From Arthrobacter sp. zg-Y238 (GTDB taxonomy: Bacteria > Actinomycetota > Actinomycetes > Actinomycetales > Micrococcaceae): a DNA stretch of 64,000 nt. The translations under genes were made by a program, and so were the position numbers. The notes beneath the pieces were generated by a model. The model ran no database searches. It was given only the letters and a program-made list of their open reading frames with translations, and was not told the DNA's origin. Positions 25,704 through 35,036 of the stretch are shown piece after piece (within the stretch, counting starts at the first letter, position 1; every line of letters starts with the position of its first letter). Location of the stretch: contig NZ_JANFLU010000011.1 of the NCBI RefSeq assembly GCF_024385525.1, forward strand, positions 550,066 to 614,065, given 5' to 3'.

Positions 25704-27098
25704 TCAGCTCTTGGACTCAACCAGCAGGGGAACCTCGATCTGCTCGGAATCGTCCGCGAAGGGATCGCCCTGGCGGCGTGCGTTGTACAGTCCGCTGTCC
25801 AGCAGTCCGTTGCGCCGGGCCACGAGGGTGGGGACCACCGTCTGGCCGGCCACGTTCACGGCGGTGCGGCCCATGTCCAGGATCGGATCGATGGCCAGCA
25901 GCAGGCCGACGCCGGCCAGCGGCAGGCCGAGGGTGGACAGGGTCAGCGTGAGCATCACGACGGCGCCGGTGGTGCCGGCGGTTGCGGCGGAACCCAGGAC
26001 CGAAACCAGTGCAATCAGCAGGTAGTCGGTGAAGACCAGGTCCACGTTGAAGAACTGTGCCACGAAGATCGCGGAGACGGCCGGGTAGATGGAGGCGCAG
26101 CCGTCCATCTTGGTGGTTGCACCCAGGGGCACGGCGAAGGATGCGTAGGCGCGGGGCACGCCGAGGTTGCGCTCGGTCACTCGCTGGGTCAGCGGCAGCG
26201 TTCCCACCGAGGAGCGGGAAACGAAGGCCAGCTGGATAGCGGGCCAGGCGCCGGAGAACCACTGGCGGACGGAGAGGCCGTGGGCCTTGATCAGCGCCGG
26301 GTAGACACCGAACAGCACCAGGAACAGGCCGAGGTAAACGGTGAGGGCGAACATGCCCAGGGATCCGATGGTGTCCCAGCCGTAGGTGGCGACGGCGGTG
26401 CCGATGAGGCCGACCGTGCCAACCGGTGCGAGGCGGATGATCCACCACAGGACCTTCTGGATGACGGCCAGCGCCGAGGCATTCAGGGCCAGGAACGCTT
26501 CAGCGGGCTTGCCGACCTTGAGGGCGGCGATGCCGACGGCGATCGCGATCACGAGGATCTGCAGCACGTTGAAGCTGACGCTAGTGGTGACGTCACCGGA
26601 CTCCGCCACCTTGGAGCTGGCACCGAGTCCCAGGAAGTTGGCCGGCACCAGTCCGGTCAGGAAGCCCACCCAGCTGCCCTGGCTGCCGTTGAACTCCTCA
26701 CCCTGGCTCACGTCGGCGTTGTTGCCGGGCTGCAGGAAGAAGCCGAGCAGGATGCCGATGACAACGCTGATAAGTGCCGTAATGGCGAACCAGAGCAGCG
26801 TCTGCCAGGCCAGGCGGGCGGCGTTGGACACGGCCCGGAGGTTGGCGATGGAGCTGACCACGGCGGTGAAGATCAGCGGGACAACGGCGGCCTTCAACAG
26901 CGAGACGTAGCTCGTGCCGATGGTGTCCAGAGTGGTGGTGAGCCAGTTCGGCTCATCGTCAACGGTACCCATTGACTTGGCCAGCAGGCCCAGCGCCAGG
27001 CCCGCAATAAGGGCGGCGATGATCTGCGGTCCGAAGGACGTTACCCACTTGGGCAGCCGCCGGGCGGGGGATTCAGGGGAGGAGGTCTGTGAGGTCAC
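25704..27098 (-). CDS. Dicarboxylate/amino acid:cation symporter (DAACS family)
   Basis: A 464-aa transporter of the GltP/DctA fold. It shows multiple N-terminal helices, the serine-rich re-entrant loop FVSRSSVGTLPLT, GATTKMDGCASIYP in the substrate/Na+ binding core, and a second hairpin with ATAGTTGAVVMLTLTLSTLGLP. It should import C4-dicarboxylates or acidic amino acids with Na+ or H+. The start is GTG 27098 with TAGAGT exactly 6 bp upstream and no Shine-Dalgarno, so the mRNA is probably leaderless. It lies within the acyl-CoA carboxylase gene cluster but has its own promoter and terminator. Confidence 0.9.
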   Translation of the reverse strand: MTSQTSSPESPARRLPKWVTSFGPQIIAALIAGLALGLLAKSMGTVDDEPNWLTTTLDTIGTSYVSLLKAAVVPLIFTAVVSSIANLRAVSNAARLAWQTLLWFAITALISVVIGILLGFFLQPGNNADVSQGEEFNGSQGSWVGFLTGLVPANFLGLGASSKVAESGDVTTSVSFNVLQILVIAIAVGIAALKVGKPAEAFLALNASALAVIQKVLWWIIRLAPVGTVGLIGTAVATYGWDTIGSLGMFALTVYLGLFLVLFGVYPALIKAHGLSVRQWFSGAWPAIQLAFVSRSSVGTLPLTQRVTERNLGVPRAYASFAVPLGATTKMDGCASIYPAVSAIFVAQFFNVDLVFTDYLLIALVSVLGSAATAGTTGAVVMLTLTLSTLGLPLAGVGLLLAIDPILDMGRTAVNVAGQTVVPTLVARRNGLLDSGLYNARRQGDPFADDSEQIEVPLLVESKS

Positions 27099-27221
27099 GG
27101 AAAGACTCTAGCCGTGCGCCATTATCAGAACTGCCTCAAAGTTGCGAAATGTGACGGACCGAAAAAGCTGCGGCAGGTACCTGGTGGTGGCCGGATCCGC
27201 GCCGTTACTGCCAGGAAACGG

Positions 27222-27251
27222 CAGTGGCCCGGGGGACTCCCCGGGCCACTG
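27222..27251 (-). terminator. Terminator of the DUF885 gene
   Basis: A 13-bp perfect stem CAGTGGCCCGGGG / CCCCGGGCCACTG with a 4-nt loop (GACT) starts 20 bp after the minus-strand stop at 27271. The minus-strand tail continues CCGTTTCC. Confidence 0.8.
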
Positions 27252-27270
27252 TGACTAAGATCGCAGGCGC

Positions 27271-29001
27271 TTACTTCCCAAGCAGGGCCCGCCGCAGCGT
27301 GTCCAGTCCCACGGAGCCGAGCTGTAGGGCCCGGGTGTGGAAAGCCTTCTCATCGAACGCCTCGCCCTCCCGGCTGCGGACCTCGTCGCGGATCTGTTCC
27401 CAGAGCCGCTGGCCCAGCTTGTAGGAGGGGGCCTGGCCCGGCCAGCCCAGGTACCGGGTGAACTCGAAGTTCAGCTGTCCCTCGCTGATGGTCATGTTTT
27501 CCTTCAGGAACGCGTAGCCCTTGTCGGCGGTCCAGGTGCCTTCGCCCCAGCGTTCCGGGATTTCCAGTTCGAGGTGGACTCCGATGTCGAAGACCACGCG
27601 TGCGGCACGCATCCGCTGCGCGTCCAGCATTCCCATCCGGTCGCCCGGGTCGCTGAGGTAGCCCAGCTGCTCCATGAGCCGTTCGGCGTACAGCGCCCAG
27701 CCCTCGCCGTGGCCGGAAACCCAGCAGATGTTCCGCCGCCAGTCGTTGAGCAGCCCGCGGGAGGCGGTCGCCGTCGCAATCTGCAGGTGGTGCCCCGGAA
27801 CGCCCTCGTGGTAGACGGTGGTGGTTTCCTGCCAGGTGGTGAAGGTGTCCTCGCCGGCCGGCACGGACCACCACATGCGGCCCGGACGGGAGAAGTCGTC
27901 GCTGGGGCCGGTGTAGTAGATCCCGCCCTCCTGTGTGGGGGCAATCATGCACTCGATCCGGCGCATCGGTTCGCTGATCTCGAAGTGGGATCCGGACAGA
28001 TCGGCGACGGCACGGTCCGCCAGGTCCTGCATCCAGGCCTGCAACTCGTCCGTTCCGTGCAACTGGCGTGCCGGGTCCTCATCGAGGATGCGCATGGCTT
28101 CAGCCACGGTGGCGCCGGGCCGGATCTGCTCGGCCACGGCTTCCTGCTCGGCGATGATGCGGTCCAGTTCCTCCACGCCCCACTGGTAGGTCTCGTCCAG
28201 ATCAACGGCGGATCCGAGGAACTGGCGGGACATCAGTGCGTAACGCTCCCGGCCCACGGCATCCTCGGCAGGGGCCGCCGGAAGCAATTCCTCTTCAAGG
28301 AACGAAGCGAGGCTGGTGTAGGCCCGGCGGGCCGCGTCGGCGCCGGTCCGCAGGTCTGCGCGAAGTGGGGCGGGCAGCTCCGCGCCGCCGGGCAGGGAGG
28401 CGTTGGCGGCAAGGGCGTCAAAGAATCCGCCGTCCTCGGCATAGGCGGAGGCCTGCTCAATGACGATCTTCACCTGCCGGCGGGCGGCCACCCGGCCGCG
28501 TGCGATGCCGCTGCGCAGGCTGGTGATGTAGCCCGCGACGGCGTCGTCCACGTTGTTCAGGCGGCCCGCAATATGGAGCCACTGCTCCTCGGTGTCCGTG
28601 GGCATCAGGTCGAAGATGCTGCGGATTCTCTGCGCGGGGGAAGCAATGTTGTTCAGCTCCGCCAGGTCCCAGCCGGACTCGTGGATTTCCAGGTCCAGGC
28701 CGAGGCGCTCGTGCATGGCGTCAAGGGTCACGCTGTCGACGTCGTCAGCGGGCTGCAGTCCGTCCAGCCGTCCGAGCGTCTCCCGGACGGCTTCGGCCAT
28801 GGACTCCAGACCGGCAGGCGAGTAGTCGCCGTATTCGGTTTCCCGGCCGGGGATGCCCAGGGACGTGGCGAGGGAGGGGTCCAGCTGCAGGAGCGTGGCG
28901 GTGAAGGCATCGGCAACGGCGTCGATGGCGGTGGGCTGGCGTACCGGGGCACTGCTGGCAGCGGCGGACGCGGGCACGAAAGGAGGTGTCTGTTGGGTCA
29001 C
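27271..29001 (-). CDS. DUF885 family protein (putative metallopeptidase)
   Basis: A 576-aa soluble protein typical of DUF885. The helical N-terminal half contains LDPSLATSLGIPGRETEYGD. The C-terminal half has the signature HEGVPGHH (398-405), followed by NICWVSGHGEGWALYAERLM and a closing helical stretch. The His/Glu arrangement suggests a zinc peptidase-like site, although activity is established for few members. The start is GTG 29001 with TAGGCT exactly 6 bp upstream and no Shine-Dalgarno, indicating leaderless expression. Confidence 0.85.
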   Translation of the reverse strand: MTQQTPPFVPASAAASSAPVRQPTAIDAVADAFTATLLQLDPSLATSLGIPGRETEYGDYSPAGLESMAEAVRETLGRLDGLQPADDVDSVTLDAMHERLGLDLEIHESGWDLAELNNIASPAQRIRSIFDLMPTDTEEQWLHIAGRLNNVDDAVAGYITSLRSGIARGRVAARRQVKIVIEQASAYAEDGGFFDALAANASLPGGAELPAPLRADLRTGADAARRAYTSLASFLEEELLPAAPAEDAVGRERYALMSRQFLGSAVDLDETYQWGVEELDRIIAEQEAVAEQIRPGATVAEAMRILDEDPARQLHGTDELQAWMQDLADRAVADLSGSHFEISEPMRRIECMIAPTQEGGIYYTGPSDDFSRPGRMWWSVPAGEDTFTTWQETTTVYHEGVPGHHLQIATATASRGLLNDWRRNICWVSGHGEGWALYAERLMEQLGYLSDPGDRMGMLDAQRMRAARVVFDIGVHLELEIPERWGEGTWTADKGYAFLKENMTISEGQLNFEFTRYLGWPGQAPSYKLGQRLWEQIRDEVRSREGEAFDEKAFHTRALQLGSVGLDTLRRALLGK

Positions 29002-29045
29002 AAAGGTAGCCTAACCGCAGAGCGGCACGCCGGTCTTGTTTGTGA

Positions 29046-29275
29046 CTAGCGGAAACTCCGCCGCCAGGACCCGGGCCCGGGCTTCGGGTCCAGGCGCAGG
29101 TTCCGCCGCCGTGCCCACGCGCGGTGGGCCGGGCGGACAGGAGGCAGGGGTGCGGTCTGTGCTCCCAACCCGGCGACGACGGCGGCCAGGGCCGCGAGTT
29201 CCTCGTCCGTCGGGGAACCGGAAACCACCGAAAACAACGGCTCCGGAGCCGGTTCCGGGGCCGTGCCGTCGATGC

Positions 29276-29279
<4 letters not shown>
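29046..29279 (-). CDS. accE: Acyl-CoA carboxylase epsilon subunit
   Basis: A 77-aa protein. The central [20 protein letters not shown] and the Trp/Arg-rich end with [10 protein letters not shown] and GSWRRSFR are typical of actinobacterial AccE proteins. These stabilise the AccA-AccD complex. The GTG start overlaps the accD stop as GTGA, so translation is coupled to accD. No separate promoter is expected. Confidence 0.88.
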
Positions 29280-30871
<1,592 letters not shown>

Positions 30872-31327
30872 AGGGGCCTCCGGGTGCTTCAGTTCAGACG
30901 CTGCCGAGCCTTCGGGGGATCCCGGGGCTGAGGCAGTGCAGGGCGTTAAGTAGGTTCCGCACAAAATGCGTGACGGTTTACCCAGTCTAGTGAGCCGCAG
31001 CAGGGGGACCGAGTGTAGAAAACCTACAATTTCGTCTCCCGCCGGTTGGTCCGGCCCATTGAGCCCCAGGTTTGGTGAACGTCACCCTGGGTTGTCCGGA
31101 TCCCTGCACGTTGTCCGGATCCCCGCGGGTTGTCCCCCCGGTTTGTCCGGATCCCCCGGGTTGTCCCCCCGGTTTGTCCGGATCCCTGCGCTTTGTGACA
31201 ATCCCTCCGCCGCGCGGTGCAGGGATTGCCACAAAACGCGGGGATTGCGACAAACTGCAGGGTTTCCCCTCCCGGACACGATGTTACCGGCTAGTAACAT
31301 AGCAGTGAGGTGCATTACCCTGTGCCT
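30872..31327. repeat. Intergenic region with direct and inverted short repeats
   Basis: This 456-bp gap between accD and the SDR gene has no convincing gene. From about 31078 to 31262 it carries tandem modules of the form TTGTCCGGATCCC (near 31092, 31111, 31143 and 31174), interleaved with two GGTTGTCCCCCCGG units. Then comes CTTTGTGACAATCCC, and two units in the opposite sense (AGGGATTGCCACAAA, GGGGATTGCGACAAA). The facing units can form a hairpin. The modules share the pattern TTGT-N4/5-AT with the 41-bp array at 24578-24940. The accD promoter must lie on its accD side. Confidence 0.8.
31281..31300. promoter_or_regulatory. Operator-like inverted repeat upstream of the SDR gene
   Basis: ATGTTAC and GTAACAT form perfect 7-bp arms around a 6-bp spacer, 27 bp before ATG 31328. 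The TAACAT of the right arm could also be a -10 box, so a bound dimeric repressor (for example of the TetR type) would block the promoter. No regulator gene is adjacent. Confidence 0.45.
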
Positions 31328-32185
31328 ATGAGCATCCCCAACAGCACCCCGGAAACGGCGTCCCGGTCCCTCGCCGGACGCACCATCCTGATGTCCGGCG
31401 GAAGCCGCGGCATCGGCCTCGCCATTGCCCTGCGCGCAGCAGCGGACGGCGCCAACATCGCCATGCTCGCTAAAACGGCGCAGCCGCACCCGAAGCTCGA
31501 AGGGACCGTCTACACGGCCGCCGAACAGCTGGAAGCAGCCGGCGGCAAGGCCCTGCCGATCATCGGCGACGTGCGCAGCGACGAAGACGTTGCCCGCGCC
31601 GTCGAATCCACCATCGAGCAGTTCGGCGGGATCGACATTGTCCTGAACAACGCCTCAGCCATCGACCTTTCCGGCACCGACGCCGTGTCGATGAAGAGCT
31701 ATGACCTGATGGCCGACATCAACACCCGCGGCACGTTTATGCTTTCCAAGTTCTCCCTGGATGCCCTGCGCCGCTCCGGCAACGGCCACATCCTCACCCT
31801 TTCCCCGCCCCTGAACCTGGATCCCAAGTGGGCCGGCGGCTACCTGGCGTACACCATGGCCAAGTACGGCATGTCCCTCACGACGCTCGGCCTGGCCGAG
31901 GAACTGAAGAACGACGGCGTGTCCGTGAACTCGCTCTGGCCGGTGACCGGGATTAACACCGCGGCCATCCGCAACATGCCCGGGGGAGACAAGCTCGCCG
32001 CGGCCTCCCGCAGCGCGGACATCATGGCGGACGCGGCGCACGCGGTCCTCACCCGTCCCAGCGGCCAGTCCACCGGCAACTTCTATACGGATGAGGAAGT
32101 GCTGCGGGAGGAAGGGATCACGGATTTCAGCCGCTATGCACCCGGCGTGCCCGCGGACAAGCTGATGCCGGACTTCTTCCTCTAA
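31328..32185 (+). CDS. Short-chain dehydrogenase/reductase (HSDL2-like)
   Basis: A 285-aa NAD(P)-dependent oxidoreductase. It has SGGSRGIGLAIALRA (cofactor glycine motif), LNNASAIDLSGT, a catalytic Ser in LTLSPPLNL, and YTMAK with Tyr175 and Lys179. The substitution SPPLN after the catalytic Ser and the C-terminal FYTDEEVLREEG fit the HSDL2-like SDR subgroup, linked to lipid or acyl metabolism. ATG 31328 (MSIPNST) is used; the frame remains open to GTG 31310. No good Shine-Dalgarno is seen. It is next to accD, so a role in acyl metabolism is plausible. Confidence 0.88.
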   Translation: MSIPNSTPETASRSLAGRTILMSGGSRGIGLAIALRAAADGANIAMLAKTAQPHPKLEGTVYTAAEQLEAAGGKALPIIGDVRSDEDVARAVESTIEQFGGIDIVLNNASAIDLSGTDAVSMKSYDLMADINTRGTFMLSKFSLDALRRSGNGHILTLSPPLNLDPKWAGGYLAYTMAKYGMSLTTLGLAEELKNDGVSVNSLWPVTGINTAAIRNMPGGDKLAAASRSADIMADAAHAVLTRPSGQSTGNFYTDEEVLREEGITDFSRYAPGVPADKLMPDFFL

Positions 32186-32231
32186 CCTGCGCTGCCGGGC
32201 CGTGCGCGAAGGGAATGTCAGGGCGCCCGCG

Positions 32232-32244
32232 TAAGATCGGAAGA
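32232..32244 (+). promoter_or_regulatory. Probable -10 box for leaderless birA mRNA
   Basis: TAAGAT (32232-32237) is followed by 7 bases and then ATG 32245, which places the likely transcription start at or next to the start codon. The same arrangement precedes maf, the symporter, the DUF885 gene and the PNP gene. Confidence 0.5.
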
Positions 32245-33132
32245 ATGCAACTGCACTACTCCAGCATGGAAAGACCTGCCCTGGACCCCGGCCGCCTGAG
32301 GGCGGCGCTGGTGGCACCCAACGGTCCCTTCGCTGCGCTGGAAGTGGTGGAGGAGACCGGATCCACCAATACGGATCTGGCAGATGCTGCACGGCTGCGC
32401 CCCTGGGAGGTTGCGGACCTAACTGTCCTGACCGCCGAACTGCAGACGGCAGGCCGCGGCCGGATGGACCGCAGCTGGGTGGCTCCGGTGCGTTCCTCGC
32501 TGTTCGTGAGCGTGCTGCTGCGTCCGGTGAACCCGTCCGGGCGGCCCCTGCCCACAACCTCCTACGGCTGGCTGTCGCTGCTGGCCGCCCTGGCCATGGC
32601 CGAAAGCGTGGCCGCGCGCACCGGCGTCGAGGCCCGGTTGAAATGGCCGAACGATGTCATGGTGGACGGGCGGAAACTCGCCGGTGTGCTGGCCCAGTTG
32701 GTTCCGGCGTCCGACGGCGGCCCGCCGGCCGTGGTGGTCGGCGTCGGCCTGAACGTGAGCCTCACGGACGAGGACCTGCCCGTCCCCACCGCCACCAGCC
32801 TGTTGATGGAATATGCCTCCACTACGGACCGGAACATCCTCCTGCAGGATTACCTGTTGGCGTTGGCCGCCCGGTACCGGGCGTTCTGCTCGGTGGACGG
32901 CGACCCGGAAGCCGTGCCTGCCGGATCCCGGGAATCCCTGCGGGACGAGGTGGCGGCACGCCTGGGCACCCTGGGCCGGGGTGTGAGTGCGCAGCTGCCC
33001 GGCGGAAACGTCCTTACCGGACGTGCCGTTGCCCTGGCACCGACGGGAGCGCTGGTGATTGTCGACGACGCCGGCGCCACGCATACCGTCAGCGCCGCCG
33101 ACGTCGTACACCTGCGCCCCGAGCAGCCGTGA
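32245..33132 (+). CDS. birA: Biotin--[acetyl-CoA-carboxylase] ligase BirA
   Basis: A 295-aa enzyme that makes biotinyl-AMP and attaches biotin to the carrier domain of AccA3. Motifs are ETGSTNTDLAD, TAGRGRMDRSW (GRGR at 70-73), KWPNDVMVDGRKLAGVL (from Lys133) and VVVGVGLNVS, followed by the small C-terminal SH3-like domain. There is no N-terminal helix-turn-helix, so it is a ligase without repressor function. Start ATG 32245 fits the TAAGAT box 7 bp upstream; ATG 32215 and ATG 32266 are alternatives. Confidence 0.93.
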   Translation: MQLHYSSMERPALDPGRLRAALVAPNGPFAALEVVEETGSTNTDLADAARLRPWEVADLTVLTAELQTAGRGRMDRSWVAPVRSSLFVSVLLRPVNPSGRPLPTTSYGWLSLLAALAMAESVAARTGVEARLKWPNDVMVDGRKLAGVLAQLVPASDGGPPAVVVGVGLNVSLTDEDLPVPTATSLLMEYASTTDRNILLQDYLLALAARYRAFCSVDGDPEAVPAGSRESLRDEVAARLGTLGRGVSAQLPGGNVLTGRAVALAPTGALVIVDDAGATHTVSAADVVHLRPEQP

Positions 33133-33166
33133 GGGCCCAATCCATCCGCCTGCCGGGAGGCGCCCC

Positions 33167-33736
33167 GTGCGCCTGAAGCTCTCTCCCGGCGAGCACATCA
33201 TCGCCGCAGGCCGCCCGCACGCCCGTTCCCTGTGGAAACCGCTGGTGTTCGCTGGAATCACCGGAGCCCTCGCCGGTTACGCCCTGGGATGGCTGGGCCG
33301 TGACTCGCTGCCCGGACAGCTGGCCGAATTCAGCCCCTACCTCCAGCCGGCGGTCGTGGTGCTGGCTGTGCTGCTGCTGGCCCGCTACGCCGTTCCGCCC
33401 GTGCTGCGCTGGCTGGCCGGGCGCATCATCCTCACCGACCGGAGGCTGATCCAGCGGCAGGGAGTGCTGATGCGCCGCGAGCACGAGATTGCCCTTGCCG
33501 CCATCTACCAGCTGGAAATCCGGCAGTCCGTGACGGACCGGATGCAGCGCAGCGGGACCCTCATCCTCGACCTCGGACACGGGCGGATCATGCAGTATCC
33601 GGCGGTGCCGGAGGTGCACCGTTTCCGCTCCATTGTGGTCTCCGCCATTGGTCAGCTGCCGCTGACTGCCATGTTCGATGGTGTAGATATGGAAACGGAT
33701 GGGGAATACGACTACGAAGGGAGGGACGATGACTGA
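33167..33736 (+). CDS. Membrane protein with bacterial PH (DUF304-like) domain
   Basis: A 189-aa protein. It starts VRLKLSPGEHIIAAGRPHARSL and has two membrane helices (about 25-45 and 58-80). The PH-like domain reads GRIILTDRRLIQRQGVLMRR, IALAAIYQLEIRQS and GTLILDLGHG. The start is GTG 33167 with GGGAGG 7 bp upstream. The gene follows birA, as does the comparable membrane protein in mycobacteria (Rv3278c beside birA). Its function is unknown. It overlaps the cyclase gene by 8 bp, so the two are translated together. Confidence 0.8.
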   Translation: MRLKLSPGEHIIAAGRPHARSLWKPLVFAGITGALAGYALGWLGRDSLPGQLAEFSPYLQPAVVVLAVLLLARYAVPPVLRWLAGRIILTDRRLIQRQGVLMRREHEIALAAIYQLEIRQSVTDRMQRSGTLILDLGHGRIMQYPAVPEVHRFRSIVVSAIGQLPLTAMFDGVDMETDGEYDYEGRDDD

Positions 33737-34877
33737 TACCGGCCACGGCGAGCTCGGTCCCGCAAGCCACCCCGAACCCATGACCCCGCCAGTGCAGCCC
33801 GTTCCGGTACCTCGTCCCGACTACTCCCTGGCCAGCACCGGCACCGAGATTGACCGGGAGGATGTGCGCAGGCTGGAGGCGCAGCTGCTCGGCGGACCGC
33901 GTACGCTTCGCCGCCGCGAAGCCGCCGCCGAAGCGGGCGTCTCCCTGCTTTCCGCCCGCAAGCTCTGGCGGGCCATGGGTTTCCCCAACCTCGACGACGA
34001 CGCCGTCTTCTTCACCGAACAGGACCGCGAGGCCCTGACCACCGTGATCGAACTGGTACGGGACGAGCAGCTCACCGAGGAAGCAGCTATCTCCATCATG
34101 CGGTCCATCGGCCAGATGACGGACCGGATGGTGGTCTGGCAGGTCGAAGCGCTGGTGGAGGAAATGGTGGTCCGCCGCGGAATCACCGACGCAGAGGCCC
34201 GCAAGCGGCTTGTCGAGGCACTTCCCGACCTCATTGAGCCGCTCGAGAAGACCCTTGTCTACGCCTGGAAACGCCAGCTCAACGCGGCCATCCAGCGCCT
34301 GGCCCTGCGTGCGGAGGCCGGCCTGGCAAGCCACGACGACGCCGCCTCCGATGACGCGCCGCTGCCCTTGGCGCGAGCGGTTGGTTTTGCCGACCTCGTC
34401 TCCTACACCAGCCTTTCCCGGCAGATGAACGAGAAGACCCTGGCCCAGATGGTGCAGCGTTTCGAGCACAAGTGCGCAGAGATCATTTCGGTGGGCGGCG
34501 GACGGCTGGTGAAGACCATCGGTGACGAGGTCCTCTTCAATGCGGAGACACCGGAGGCCGGGGCGGAGATCTCACTTGCGCTGGCGAAGGCGTTTACCGA
34601 GGACGATCTGCTGCCCTCTGCCCGGGTGTCCCTGGTCTGGGGCAGGGTGCTCTCACGGCTGGGCGATATCTACGGGCCCACCGTCAACCTCGCTTCCCGG
34701 CTCACCTCCCTGGCCGAACCAGGCACTGTCCTTACCGATGCCTCCACGGCTGCGGCGCTGAAGGACAACCCCAAGTTCGTGCTCATCCCGCACCAGCCGC
34801 GCAACGTGCGCGGGTTCGGCGAAATCCATCCGGTGACCCTGGCCCGGGGGACCGGGTCCGGCCTGGTGCTGGACTAG
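33729..34877 (+). CDS. Class III adenylate/guanylate cyclase with N-terminal regulatory domain
   Basis: A 382-aa soluble cyclase. The helical N-terminal region (about 40-195) resembles the autoinhibitory domain of mycobacterial cyclases such as Rv1264. The catalytic domain (about 212-375) has metal-binding Asp222 (GFADLVSYT) and Asp266 (KTIGDEV), Lys262 for base recognition, and GDIYGPTVNLASRL with the transition-state Asn/Arg. All expected catalytic residues therefore seem present. A strong GGGAGGGA precedes ATG 33729, inside the end of the PH-domain gene. The pairing may couple cyclic nucleotide synthesis to a membrane signal (inference). Confidence 0.9.
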   Translation: MTDTGHGELGPASHPEPMTPPVQPVPVPRPDYSLASTGTEIDREDVRRLEAQLLGGPRTLRRREAAAEAGVSLLSARKLWRAMGFPNLDDDAVFFTEQDREALTTVIELVRDEQLTEEAAISIMRSIGQMTDRMVVWQVEALVEEMVVRRGITDAEARKRLVEALPDLIEPLEKTLVYAWKRQLNAAIQRLALRAEAGLASHDDAASDDAPLPLARAVGFADLVSYTSLSRQMNEKTLAQMVQRFEHKCAEIISVGGGRLVKTIGDEVLFNAETPEAGAEISLALAKAFTEDDLLPSARVSLVWGRVLSRLGDIYGPTVNLASRLTSLAEPGTVLTDASTAAALKDNPKFVLIPHQPRNVRGFGEIHPVTLARGTGSGLVLD

Positions 34878-35036
34878 CGGCACCTCCTGCCTGGCTTGCC
34901 CTCCGCGGCTACTCGTGACGAGGCTCACCCCCTCCTGAGATGTGTGCAACACTATGCGGTGGAACTGCTGTGCCCGCCGCGTTGTCCGCGGCACTGCCTC
35001 GGTTTCGGTGCAGGTTCATAACCAGGGGGAAACATC

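Noticed and set aside
32215..32244. ATG 32215 as the birA start.
   Set aside because: It has purines directly adjacent rather than a spaced ribosome-binding site, and the added 10 residues lie before the family's usual N-terminus; ATG 32245 fits a leaderless promoter.
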